Of a stretch of 7,312 nt of DNA, positions 1 to 7,261 are shown in pieces. Within the stretch, counting starts at the first letter, position 1. Each line of letters opens with the position of its first letter. The translations under genes and the position numbers were made by a program. Below the pieces are notes generated by a model. The model ran no database searches and had not been told where the DNA came from. It saw only the letters and a program-made list of their open reading frames with translations. The DNA comes from DATKMP01 sp035541775 (GTDB lineage: Bacteria > Bacteroidota > Ignavibacteria > UBA10030), in assembly GCA_035541775.1 (NCBI GenBank), contig DATKMP010000228.1:1-7312 (forward strand). The letters run 5' to 3'.

Positions 1-1717
1 AGCCGCTGTAGCGCACGCCGAAATTTTCAGGAGTCGTATTTTCCGGAAAAATAAATTGACCGAGCGTGCCGGAATGTTTTGGCGTGAGCGATGAAAATGA
101 CGGCAATGTTTTCCAGATGCCTTCATAATAATCGTATTGAACACCCGGCTTGGGATTTTCGAGTTTGATCGGCTGAGGAAGCTCTTGTGCGCCTTCGAGT
201 TCAACAACAACGACAGACTTCGGCGGTAGATTCAGCGTGAGGCAGTCATTGTGCAATTTAAAAGATGAAAATTGTTTCGGTGCAACGACATTCGGATGAT
301 CGAATGTATTGTGCGCTGTCATTTCATCCGAAGTCAACATAGAAGCTGAGGCAGATGCTGCACGATACCGGTTCAGATTGCAAACCACTTCTTGTTTGTT
401 ATTCGGATCGATGTTGCATAACGAAATATGGAGTTTGCCATGTTCGTCGATGGACGCAGAAGCATTGACCGCTGGCAAGGTATCGTTCTTATAAATATAC
501 GAAGCAGCGTGCGTTGTTGTTTTTACCCACAAAGCATTTTGATGCACCTTGAATAAATCGAACACATAGTACGTCGGCGTGACGATCATTTTTTCGTTGT
601 TGGTCAATATCATCGCCTGCAGCACGTTGATCATCTGGGCAATGTTCGCCATGCGGACACGGTCGCAGTGATTATTGAAAATGTTCAAATTGCATGCTGC
701 TGCAATCGCATCGCGCATCGTATTTTGTTGATAGAGAAATCCAGGATTCGTGCCGGGCTCGACGTTGTACCACGTGCCCCATTCATCGACGATCAACGCA
801 ACTTTTTTGTTCGGATCGTATTGATCCATAATGGCGCTGTGTTTGGTAATGTATTCATCGATGACAAGAGAATTTTTGATGATCGAGAACCATCCGCTTT
901 CGTCGAAGTCCGTTGCTGTTGCGCTGCGATCGAATGCATAATAATGCAATGAAAGTCCGGACATAAAACCGAGTGCATTCTTCATCATCGTTTCAGTCCA
1001 CTGATAATCTCCGCCGCTCGGGCCGCAGGCAATTTTAAATAATTTATTTTGTCCGTACTCGCGCATATATGTACCGAACCGCCGTGCCTGATCAGCATAA
1101 TATTCCGGTCGCATATTGCCGCCGCAGCCCCAGCTTTCATTGCCGATGCCCCAGTATTTGACGCCCCATGATTTTTCGCGGCCGTTGCTCTTACGCATTT
1201 GTGTCAACGGACTGACATTGTCGGAGTTGACGTACTCGACCCATTGCGAAAATTCCTGCACTGTTCCGCTGCCGACGTTGCCGGTGAAATACGGCTCGCA
1301 ACCGACTTGACGGCAGAATTCCAAAAATTCATGCGTTCCAAAACTATTGTCTTCTGTCACGCCGCCCCAGTTGGTATTGACCATCGCCGGACGTTTGTCA
1401 CGCGGGCCGATGCCGTCTTTCCAATGATATTCATCCGCAAAACAGCCGCCGGGCCAGCGAAGGACAGGAACTTTAATTTCGCGAAGCGCCTGCACAACGT
1501 CGTTGCGCAATCCGTTGGTATTGGGAATGTTGGAATTCTCGCCGACCCAGATGCCGCCGTAAATACAATTGCCGAGGTGCTCGGAAAATTGACCGTAAAT
1601 ATTTTTATTGATGCGAGTCCGCATATTCGATGCGTCTATGGTAATAGTATCCGTTTGAGCAACCATCGAAGCGGAGAAGATAAATCCAGCGATGAGTATG
1701 ATCCAAAATCGTTTCAT
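1..1717 (-). CDS. GH51 alpha-L-arabinofuranosidase with C-terminal PA14-like domain (3' end outside window)
   Basis: Predicted exported retaining enzyme that removes terminal alpha-L-arabinofuranosyl groups from plant polysaccharide fragments. I translated 572 codons with no stop; the gene continues past the left edge. Residues 1-21 form a signal peptide (MKRFWIILIAGF core, ending SMVAQ). The GH51 barrel shows GQFSEHLG (41-48), RWPGGCFADEYHW (87-99), the acid/base motif GIGNESWGCGG with Glu194, and the nucleophile motif VDEWGTWY with Glu312. A beta-sandwich follows to about 510. From about 523 a PA14-like domain begins (GVQYDYYEG, then GVRYSG at 567-572) and is cut by the window edge. Most GH51 enzymes are about 500 residues without this module. 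The start at 1717 is set by the signal peptide and an AAAGGA site 5 bases upstream. It follows the GH31 gene by 71 bases on the same strand, so co-transcription is likely. The family call is secure; the natural substrate (arabinan, arabinoxylan or arabinoxyloglucan) is not shown by the sequence. Confidence 0.93.
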   Translation of the reverse strand, partial: MKRFWIILIAGFIFSASMVAQTDTITIDASNMRTRINKNIYGQFSEHLGNCIYGGIWVGENSNIPNTNGLRNDVVQALREIKVPVLRWPGGCFADEYHWKDGIGPRDKRPAMVNTNWGGVTEDNSFGTHEFLEFCRQVGCEPYFTGNVGSGTVQEFSQWVEYVNSDNVSPLTQMRKSNGREKSWGVKYWGIGNESWGCGGNMRPEYYADQARRFGTYMREYGQNKLFKIACGPSGGDYQWTETMMKNALGFMSGLSLHYYAFDRSATATDFDESGWFSIIKNSLVIDEYITKHSAIMDQYDPNKKVALIVDEWGTWYNVEPGTNPGFLYQQNTMRDAIAAACNLNIFNNHCDRVRMANIAQMINVLQAMILTNNEKMIVTPTYYVFDLFKVHQNALWVKTTTHAASYIYKNDTLPAVNASASIDEHGKLHISLCNIDPNNKQEVVCNLNRYRAASASASMLTSDEMTAHNTFDHPNVVAPKQFSSFKLHNDCLTLNLPPKSVVVVELEGAQELPQPIKLENPKPGVQYDYYEGIWKTLPSFSSLTPKHSGTLGQFIFPENTTPENFGVRYSG

Positions 1718-1722
1718 ATAAT

Positions 1723-1728
1723 TCCTTT
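1723..1728 (-). promoter_or_regulatory. Ribosome-binding site of the GH51 gene
   Basis: Read on the minus strand this is AAAGGA, 5 bases before the ATG at 1717. It is the clearest Shine-Dalgarno match of the minus-strand pair and fixes the GH51 start. The rest of the 71-base gap to the GH31 stop shows no hairpin followed by a T-run, so nothing argues against read-through from GH31. Confidence 0.65.
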
Positions 1729-1788
1729 CGTTGAAGTAATATTTTGAAAACTTATTTGCGTTTAATATCGTTCACGAATCCGTGTGTT

Positions 1789-4638
1789 TTATTTTGATTT
1801 CCATGGTACTGTTTGTTTTGAACCATCGTAGGAAACGGTTGTATCTGGTTTAGATTGAAAATCAATTCCTGATGGCTTTTGTTTATCGATGAAAACAATC
1901 TCGAACGTTCGTTGCTCCAGCATACCGTTAAACATACCTTGGCGTTTTTCAAAGGTAAGTTCTTTTTGGGATTCATCATATTGAATTTTGATGGTCGAGA
2001 ATTTTCCTTTTTCATAATTATAATTTGTGCCTTCATCTTCATACACCGTGAACGAAGCGTTCTTTCCGGTAAAAACAAAAATCCGAAGTGTGTCCGGTCG
2101 CTTTTCAGTTGTATATTGAATCTCCGGTCCGCAAGGAATAATCGATCCTTCTTTTATAAAGATAGGAATATCGGTGTACGGTGCGTCGGCAAGAATGATT
2201 TGACCGCCTTCAAAATATTTTCCGGAATGGAAATCGTACCATCCTGTAGAAGCCGGTAAATACACCTCTCGATTCCGTGCTTTATATTCTGTAATCGGAT
2301 TGATGAGAAACGATGGGCCGAACATATATTGGTCGTTGATGTTCAAAACATTTTTATCCGAACCAAAATCCATTACCAATCCGCGCATGAGAGTGTAATC
2401 GTTGTGCGTCACCATTCCGGCAAGAGAATAAATGTACGGCATCAAACAGTACCGAAGCTTGTCATACTTTAATTGCGATTGATATGCCGGATGATTTTCC
2501 GGAGCGATGTTGTACATCTCGCGGTACGGAAATTCTCCATGCACACGAAAGATGGGAACGAATGTTCCGAATTGAAACCAGCGCGTATTCAATTCACGCC
2601 ATTCTTCCAGATCGATGGAATCGGGATGAACAAATCGTTCTTCGGGTGCAAATCCACCGATGTCCATCGACCAGTAGGGAACACCCGATAAACAGAAATT
2701 CACGCCGGAAGAAATTTGCGCTTTCAAATCGTACCATCGCGATGCAAGATCGCCGCTCCACGTTGTGGATGCATAGCGTTGAATGCCGGCGAAGGCAGAA
2801 CGTGTAAGAATAAAAACGCGCTGGGAATCGTTTGCCGCACGCTGGCCTTCGTAAATCCCTTTTGCATTCAGCAAGGAAAAAGCGTTGAGATAGCGTGAAG
2901 GAGAACCAAGCGCTGTCGGCCCTTGGCGGAGAATGGTTTCGGTGCGCGAAAGATTGGATTGAATATCCGGCTCCGAACAATCGAGCCACCACGCATCGAT
3001 TCCTTTGGCAAAAAGATTTTCATTGATTAGACTCCAGAATAATTTTCGCGCATCGGCATTATATGCATCGTAAAATGTCGAAACATATCCCGGTCCGACC
3101 CAATCCTTCTGCTGCTTCTCGATGTTCCGCATATACAACCATCCGGGATGTTCGTTGAAGAGTTTATAGTTCGCGATGCCTTCGTAAAATTTCGCCCAAA
3201 CGGAAATCATGAAATGCGTGTGGAGATCGCGATGCAGTGTGTCGATCATTTTTTTTGCATTCGGATAGCGTGCGATATCGAATTGCTGGCTGCCCCATTG
3301 ATCTTCTTTCCAGTAAAACCAATCCTGCACAATGTTGTCGAGCGGAATGTGCCGTCGGCGAAATTCTTTTACGGTCGAAAGAATTTCTTCTTGTGAATTG
3401 TAATGCTCGCGCGATTGCCATAATCCCAGCGCCCAGTTCGGCATCATCGGCGCTTTGCCGGTTAGCTCGCGGTACCCATGAATCACTTCATCGAAATTAT
3501 TTCCATGAATAAAATAATAATCGATTTGATCGGCGACTTCGGAGTAAAGTGAAATGTTGTTTTGATAAATTTCATCTTCCGGTGAAAGATGTTTCAATCC
3601 GATGTAACCGCCGCAGTGAATCCATTCGATTTTCAATTTGTATCGCTGGCCGGCTATCATTTCGAAGGGAATAATTTGGAACCACGGGTTCCAGTTCTGC
3701 CGCCAAAAATTTACGACTAATTTTCCATCGAGCCACATTTTTACATAGCCGGATCCATACAAACGGAATTTATGAATGCCGGAAACCGACGGCTGAATTT
3801 CTCCGCTCCATCGAACTGCCGAAACATTCTGCTGAAAGCCCGTCGGAAACGTATCGGTCTCATCGATACATTCGTATGCAATGCGCGGTTCGATTCGTGA
3901 CGTGTACAATGTGTTGAACGTTATATCGTGAAAATATTCCACTGTCAATCCGCCTTCGCTTTGAGCGCCGCTAAAGAGTTTGAGCGAAGAAAGCGGTTCG
4001 TATTCTCGTATGTCGCCAAATTTTGTGTGAGAAGTATTGTCCCAGAGGATTCCATAATTGTTGTTCGAGACAAGAAAGGGAATCGATTCCACCATGTTAT
4101 GCTGCCACAAATCCACATCATGATTTTTATAATTTATCACAGCATTTTGATGGCCGCCGAGTCCGTAGTATGCTTCATCGTGATCCGATTCAAAAATTTG
4201 TTGGATGTGATAGGTCTGTTCGCCGAGAACATTTGCCGGCGTGAAGATTTTTCCACCGGCGGATTTTTCTTTCAAAATAATTTTTCCATGCAGATCATAA
4301 AATGCAATTGCACCTGTTTTTTTATGAACGGCAATTTTTATTTTCGATGTTGTAATAAAAATTGTATCGTTCATTTCGTTCACCGTAAAATGAACCGGTT
4401 TCCATTGCGTTCGTTCGACCATCAAACTCGGCCGATGTGAAAACGAAGAATCTGCTGTTGCCAAGACGTGCACGATATCTGGTGCGCACAATTGGATTTT
4501 CAAGAACCGAGGTTCGGTGTTTTGCTGTCGATCGAGTGTACATAAAATTCCACCAGAAAATTTTTGGAAGGAAGCAGCAGCGAGCGGCAAATTTTCGATG
4601 AACATACTGCAAACGAGAAATATTAAATATTTTTTCAT
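1789..4638 (-). CDS. GH31 glycosidase with inserted PA14 domain, probable alpha-xylosidase (Xyl31A type)
   Basis: Predicted exported GH31 retaining alpha-glycosidase, probably releasing alpha-xylose from the non-reducing end of xyloglucan oligosaccharides. From Met at 4638 it is 949 residues. Residues 1-22 are a signal peptide (MKKYLIFLVCSMF core, cleavage near LAAA/SFQ). An N-terminal GH31 beta-sandwich follows (YYGLGGHQ at 157-164). A PA14 domain is inserted at about 224-362 (VEYFHD, then AVRWSG, MWLDGKLV, GLKHLSP). The barrel starts near MMPNWALGLWQSREHY at 398. It holds the nucleophile in DAWWLDCSEPD (Asp553), the acid/base in TWSGD (Asp630) and FRVHGE near 697-702. C-terminal beta-domains run from about 740. 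No sorting domain is seen at the C-terminus, so a periplasmic location is likely. An in-frame ATG at 4647 adds three residues, but the only purine-rich stretch (AAGAA, 4648-4652) abuts it, whereas it sits 9 bases before 4638. The family is secure. Alpha-xylosidase over alpha-glucosidase is inferred from the PA14 placement and the WWLDxSEPD motif. Confidence 0.93.
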   Translation of the reverse strand: MKKYLIFLVCSMFIENLPLAAASFQKFSGGILCTLDRQQNTEPRFLKIQLCAPDIVHVLATADSSFSHRPSLMVERTQWKPVHFTVNEMNDTIFITTSKIKIAVHKKTGAIAFYDLHGKIILKEKSAGGKIFTPANVLGEQTYHIQQIFESDHDEAYYGLGGHQNAVINYKNHDVDLWQHNMVESIPFLVSNNNYGILWDNTSHTKFGDIREYEPLSSLKLFSGAQSEGGLTVEYFHDITFNTLYTSRIEPRIAYECIDETDTFPTGFQQNVSAVRWSGEIQPSVSGIHKFRLYGSGYVKMWLDGKLVVNFWRQNWNPWFQIIPFEMIAGQRYKLKIEWIHCGGYIGLKHLSPEDEIYQNNISLYSEVADQIDYYFIHGNNFDEVIHGYRELTGKAPMMPNWALGLWQSREHYNSQEEILSTVKEFRRRHIPLDNIVQDWFYWKEDQWGSQQFDIARYPNAKKMIDTLHRDLHTHFMISVWAKFYEGIANYKLFNEHPGWLYMRNIEKQQKDWVGPGYVSTFYDAYNADARKLFWSLINENLFAKGIDAWWLDCSEPDIQSNLSRTETILRQGPTALGSPSRYLNAFSLLNAKGIYEGQRAANDSQRVFILTRSAFAGIQRYASTTWSGDLASRWYDLKAQISSGVNFCLSGVPYWSMDIGGFAPEERFVHPDSIDLEEWRELNTRWFQFGTFVPIFRVHGEFPYREMYNIAPENHPAYQSQLKYDKLRYCLMPYIYSLAGMVTHNDYTLMRGLVMDFGSDKNVLNINDQYMFGPSFLINPITEYKARNREVYLPASTGWYDFHSGKYFEGGQIILADAPYTDIPIFIKEGSIIPCGPEIQYTTEKRPDTLRIFVFTGKNASFTVYEDEGTNYNYEKGKFSTIKIQYDESQKELTFEKRQGMFNGMLEQRTFEIVFIDKQKPSGIDFQSKPDTTVSYDGSKQTVPWKSK

Positions 4639-4666
4639 TGACGGCATTTCTTAAAATGGTAATCTG

Positions 4667-4681
4667 TTATCACAATGATAA
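4667..4681. promoter_or_regulatory. Palindrome TTATCA-CAA-TGATAA, possible operator in the GH31 leader
   Basis: A perfect 6-3-6 inverted repeat 28 bases upstream of the chosen GH31 start, downstream of the predicted minus-strand promoter. A repressor bound here would act as a roadblock, or the RNA could form a small hairpin. The half-site TATCA/TGATA recurs at 4739-4743, 4845-4849, 4881-4885 and 4901-4905 in the same intergenic region. I do not recognise it as the binding site of a named regulator. Confidence 0.35.
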
Positions 4682-4734
4682 AGAAAAAAATCGCGGTACA
4701 TGCGATTGCTGGTGCTATGAAAACAAACGATGCT

Positions 4735-4763
4735 ATTATATCAAATAATTTTAATAAGGTCTA
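4735..4763 (-). promoter_or_regulatory. Candidate sigma70-type promoter for GH31-GH51
   Basis: On the minus strand TAGACC (4758-4763) and a perfect TATAAT (4735-4740) are separated by 17 bases. This predicts a transcript start near 4728 and a leader of about 90 bases before the GH31 ATG. The -35 match is 4 of 6 and the -10 match 6 of 6. The -35 box lies in the spacer of the 4745-4784 inverted repeat, so binding there would directly occlude the promoter. AT-rich DNA yields chance matches, so this is a candidate only. Confidence 0.5.
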
Positions 4764-4784
4764 TAGCGAACATATTAAAATTAT
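4745..4784. repeat. Perfect 12-base inverted repeat in the divergent promoter region
   Basis: The left arm ATAATTTTAATA (4745-4756) is the exact reverse complement of the right arm TATTAAAATTAT (4773-4784), with a 16-base spacer that itself contains CTATAG (4761-4766). It overlaps the predicted minus-strand promoter and lies just upstream of the predicted plus-strand promoter at 4808. That is the position expected of a shared operator controlling both arms. It has no T-run or GC stem typical of a terminator. All arm bases are A/T, which raises the chance of coincidence. Confidence 0.6.
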
Positions 4785-4807
4785 GAAAGTGCCATTTTGT
4801 TTTTAAG

Positions 4808-4836
4808 TTGATTCAAGAAACTTAATTCGGTACAAT
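4808..4836 (+). promoter_or_regulatory. Candidate sigma70-type promoter for GH3 and the symporter
   Basis: TTGATT (4808-4813) and TACAAT (4831-4836) are separated by 17 bases, matching 4 of 6 and 5 of 6 consensus positions. The predicted transcript start is near 4843, leaving an unusually long leader of about 245 bases before the GH3 ATG. No better-spaced pair was found closer to the gene. The long leader is the main reason for caution. Confidence 0.4.
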
Positions 4837-4866
4837 AAAAACGGTATCATTGGTTCTTTTTATTCA

Positions 4867-4907
4867 TAAATAAAGAGTGTTGATATTTTATTTACGGTAG
4901 TATCAAC
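4867..4907. repeat. Two overlapping short inverted repeats in the GH3 leader
   Basis: TAAATAAA (4867-4874) pairs with TTTATTTA (4887-4894) across 12 bases, and GTTGATA (4879-4885) pairs with TATCAAC (4901-4907) across 15 bases. The two stems overlap, so only one could form at a time. Both are short and AT-rich and may be chance. The second contains the same TGATA/TATCA half-site seen near the GH31 start. Confidence 0.3.
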
Positions 4908-4926
4908 GAAATCATGCAACATAACG

Positions 4927-4990
4927 CCGGCATATTGGTCAACGTGTATTGCCGGTCATTGCCCGGCTCATCCATAGCAGCACAGGGGCA
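4927..4990 (+). other. GC-richer patch with two possible hairpins in the GH3 leader
   Basis: CCGGCA (4927-4932) can pair with TGCCGG (4950-4955), and TGCCC (4960-4964) with GGGCA (4986-4990). ATTGCCGG is followed directly by the near-repeat ATTGCCCGG. If transcription begins near 4843 these would be in the untranslated leader. I do not recognise a known riboswitch, and no terminator T-run follows. It could also be a degraded remnant of something else. Confidence 0.25.
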
Positions 4991-5089
4991 CGATACTTGT
5001 TCCATACTTCACACGAGAATATTTCTGATTATTAGATAACCTGTGTGTGCTTGAATGGGTCATAATAAAATATTTTACGAGTTAATACT

Positions 5090-7210
5090 ATGAACACAAA
5101 AAATACACGGAAAATACTACTCATTACTTTTCTTTTTATAGGCAGCAATATGGCAACGTCTCAATCAGCAAGCCAAGAATCATTTCAACCGCTTTCCTAT
5201 GAGCAAGCCAGTCACAAAGCCGACTCCGTGTTGGCGTTGATGACATTGGAAGAAAAACTTTCGTACATCGGCGGAGACCGATCGTTTTTTATTCGTTCCA
5301 TTCCGCGATTGCATCTTCACGAAGTTTATATGACGGACGCAACGCAAGGCGTGCACATTCGCGATCAATTTCAAGATGCAGACTTGTCGCATTATATGCT
5401 GGAAAAATCGACAGCGTTTCCGTGCCCGATCATGCTCGCGGCGACTTGGAACCCGGCGCTTTCGTACGCATATGCCCAATCGATTGGCGAAGAATGCCGC
5501 TTAGGAAATATTGGAATCTTGCTCGGTCCCGGAATGAATAATTATCGAGTGTCGCAGTGCGGACGCAACTTCGAATATTTCGGCGAAGATCCGTTTCTCC
5601 GTTCGCGCATGATCGAACAATATGTCCATGGCGTGCAACATACCGGTACGGTTGCCACACTGAAACATTTTGTCGCCAACAATACAGATTGGTTCCGGCG
5701 AAAAAGCAATTCCATCGTCGATGAACGAACATTGCATGAAATTTACATGCCGCCGTTCAAAGCGGGCATCGATGCCGGTGCACGCGCCGTGATGACATCC
5801 TACAATCAATTGAACGGCGAATGGTGCGGACAAAGCAAATATGTCATCGATACGCTGCTGCATCAAGAATTCGGCTTCCAGTGGTTAGTGATGACGGATT
5901 GGTGGTCGGTGTACGACGGGGAAAAAGTACTCACGTCCGGACAGGATATTGAAATGCCGAGTGCCGAAGCAATCAAAGATGTAAAAAAATTATTGAATGA
6001 AGGAAAAGTCAAGATTAGCGATATCGACCGGATGGTGAAAAGTATTTTGCGGACATATTTCTCGATGCGGTTCGATGAACCTCAAGAAAAGAAATCCGAT
6101 CCTGCGATGTACAAACGCCATGAAGAAGTTGCATTGCAAACTGCCCGCGAAGGAATTGTTCTGTTGAAAAACGAAAGCAATATTCTTCCGATTACATCCG
6201 GTGTCAAACATATTCTTCTTACAGGGGAGTATGCCGATCACAATGTTACCGGCGGTGGTTCGGCGGAAGTGAAAGGATACGATCAGCGATTGATGATCGA
6301 TGAATTGAAAAAAGAATTCGGTGAAAAAATTTCGTTTGTAAAAGATCCGAGCATCGAACAAATTCAATCTGCTGATATGGTGCTCTGCAATGTCGGAACG
6401 TTTGATAATGAAGGATGGGATCGTCCGTTCGAGCTTCCGGCCGATCAGGAAGAACGGGTGGTGCGATGCGCGAGTCACAATCCGAACACGGTGGTGATTG
6501 TTACGTCCGGCAGCGGCATTAAAATGTCGGACTGGAATCAAAAAGCAAAAGCGATTCTCTATGCATGGTATTCCGGTCAAAACGGGAATAGTGCGCTCGC
6601 AGAAGTTCTTTCCGGTAAAACCAATCCTTCCGGAAAACTACCGATGACGATCGAAAAAGATTTTCATGATAATCCGGCACATGATTATATTCCAGCAGGC
6701 GAACAATTATACACCGGGTGGAACGGCGAAGCCGAGAAAGTGCATCCCGTGTTCGACATTCATTATCATGAAGGTATTTTTACCGGTTATCGGTGGTTTG
6801 AAAAAAATAACGTCGAACCATTGTATCCGTTCGGCTACGGGCTTTCCTATACGCACTTCGATTACAGCGATATGAAAGTTTCGAAAGAAACAATTCAGGA
6901 ACAAGATTCGATTCATGTTGCTGTAACGATCACGAACTCGGGCAGCCGCGCCGGAAAAGAAATTGCACAATTATACGTTCAGGATGTCGAGTGTTCCGTT
7001 CCCCGTCCGATTAAAGAACTCAAAGGATTTAAGAAAGTGGAATTGGAATCCGGGAAAAGTACGACAATCGAATTTGTTTTGACTACCCGCGATCTTTCGT
7101 TCTGGAATCTGAACACGAAACAATGGACGGCGGAAAAAGGATCGTTCAATATTTTGATCGGCGCTTCCTCGCGCGACATTAAACTTCAAAAAACGATTGT
7201 GCTTCAATAA
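5090..7210 (+). CDS. GH3 beta-glucosidase-type glycoside hydrolase, exported
   Basis: Predicted exported GH3 retaining exo-beta-glycosidase, most likely a beta-glucosidase removing glucose from oligosaccharides already debranched by the neighbouring enzymes. It has 706 residues, usual for GH3 enzymes with a fibronectin-III-like tail and no PA14 insertion. Residues 1 to about 25 form a signal peptide (basic NTRK, then ILLITFLFIG, ending MATSQ). The N-terminal barrel shows GPGMN (146-150), GRNFEYFGEDP (158-168), KHF (192-194) and the nucleophile motif VMTDWW with Asp270. The alpha/beta sandwich domain starts near 345 (TAREGIVLLKNE, LP) and carries EGWDRPFELP, where Glu441 is the likely acid/base. 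YPFGYGLSYT (579-588) leads into the fibronectin-like domain (about 605-700). The start is chosen from the signal peptide; upstream only a weak ACGAG is present. It probably forms an operon with the symporter 51 bases downstream, with no terminator in the gap. The family is secure; beta-glucosidase versus beta-xylosidase is less so. Confidence 0.95.
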   Translation: MNTKNTRKILLITFLFIGSNMATSQSASQESFQPLSYEQASHKADSVLALMTLEEKLSYIGGDRSFFIRSIPRLHLHEVYMTDATQGVHIRDQFQDADLSHYMLEKSTAFPCPIMLAATWNPALSYAYAQSIGEECRLGNIGILLGPGMNNYRVSQCGRNFEYFGEDPFLRSRMIEQYVHGVQHTGTVATLKHFVANNTDWFRRKSNSIVDERTLHEIYMPPFKAGIDAGARAVMTSYNQLNGEWCGQSKYVIDTLLHQEFGFQWLVMTDWWSVYDGEKVLTSGQDIEMPSAEAIKDVKKLLNEGKVKISDIDRMVKSILRTYFSMRFDEPQEKKSDPAMYKRHEEVALQTAREGIVLLKNESNILPITSGVKHILLTGEYADHNVTGGGSAEVKGYDQRLMIDELKKEFGEKISFVKDPSIEQIQSADMVLCNVGTFDNEGWDRPFELPADQEERVVRCASHNPNTVVIVTSGSGIKMSDWNQKAKAILYAWYSGQNGNSALAEVLSGKTNPSGKLPMTIEKDFHDNPAHDYIPAGEQLYTGWNGEAEKVHPVFDIHYHEGIFTGYRWFEKNNVEPLYPFGYGLSYTHFDYSDMKVSKETIQEQDSIHVAVTITNSGSRAGKEIAQLYVQDVECSVPRPIKELKGFKKVELESGKSTTIEFVLTTRDLSFWNLNTKQWTAEKGSFNILIGASSRDIKLQKTIVLQ

Positions 7211-7250
7211 CATGAACCGAATTAAATGAACTCAGTGATGAAACATGCAT

Positions 7251-7255
7251 AGGAG
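7251..7255 (+). promoter_or_regulatory. Ribosome-binding site of the downstream symporter gene
   Basis: AGGAG lies 6 bases before the ATG at 7262, the strongest Shine-Dalgarno match in the window. It decides that the reading frame at the right edge is a real gene start. The 51 bases between the GH3 stop and this gene hold no hairpin with a T-run and no promoter I can defend. Confidence 0.75.
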
Positions 7256-7261
7256 ATGTAC

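Larger units (their letters stand above)
4639..5089. other. Divergent intergenic control region between GH31 and GH3 genes
   Basis: About 440 bases with no convincing gene, lying head-to-head between the two arms, so both operons must be driven from here. Most of it is AT-rich. A GC-richer patch at about 4925-4990 stands out. It contains candidate promoters for both directions, one perfect 12-base inverted repeat, a short palindrome near the GH31 start and several hairpin-forming stretches toward GH3, each listed separately. I found no match to the Bacteroidota TAnnTTTG promoter element at a useful position. Confidence 0.8.

Noticed and set aside
1199..1747. Plus-strand open frame of 182 codons
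   Set aside because: It lies antisense to the N-terminal half of the GH51 gene, which has clear catalytic motifs. The frame has no recognisable domain and arises from the codon pattern of the real gene.
3928..4440. Plus-strand open frame of 170 codons
   Set aside because: Antisense to the GH31 N-terminal region; its Phe/Cys-rich composition is typical of a shadow frame.
4597..4638. Possible lipobox (FLVC) in the GH31 signal peptide
   Set aside because: The residue before Cys is Val, whereas lipoprotein signals need Gly, Ala or Ser there. The later LAAA/SFQ site fits ordinary signal peptidase cleavage better.
4645..4647. Upstream ATG as the GH31 start
   Set aside because: It would put the AAGAA stretch directly against the start codon. 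The ATG at 4638 has it at a workable distance and begins a cleaner signal peptide (MKKYLIF). The two differ by only three residues.
4639..5089. Bacteroidota-type promoter (TTTG with TAnnTTTG), tRNA, or small ORF in the intergenic region
   Set aside because: No properly spaced TAnnTTTG was found in either direction, no cloverleaf was seen, and no open frame has both a ribosome-binding site and plausible composition.
5990..6580. Minus-strand open frame of 196 codons
   Set aside because: Fully antisense to the GH3 gene, with a low-complexity Phe/His/Arg-rich product and no ribosome-binding site or family resemblance.
7211..7261. Terminator between GH3 and the symporter gene
   Set aside because: Only the short palindrome ATGCAT is present, with no GC stem and no T-run. 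The gap is better read as an intra-operon spacer.
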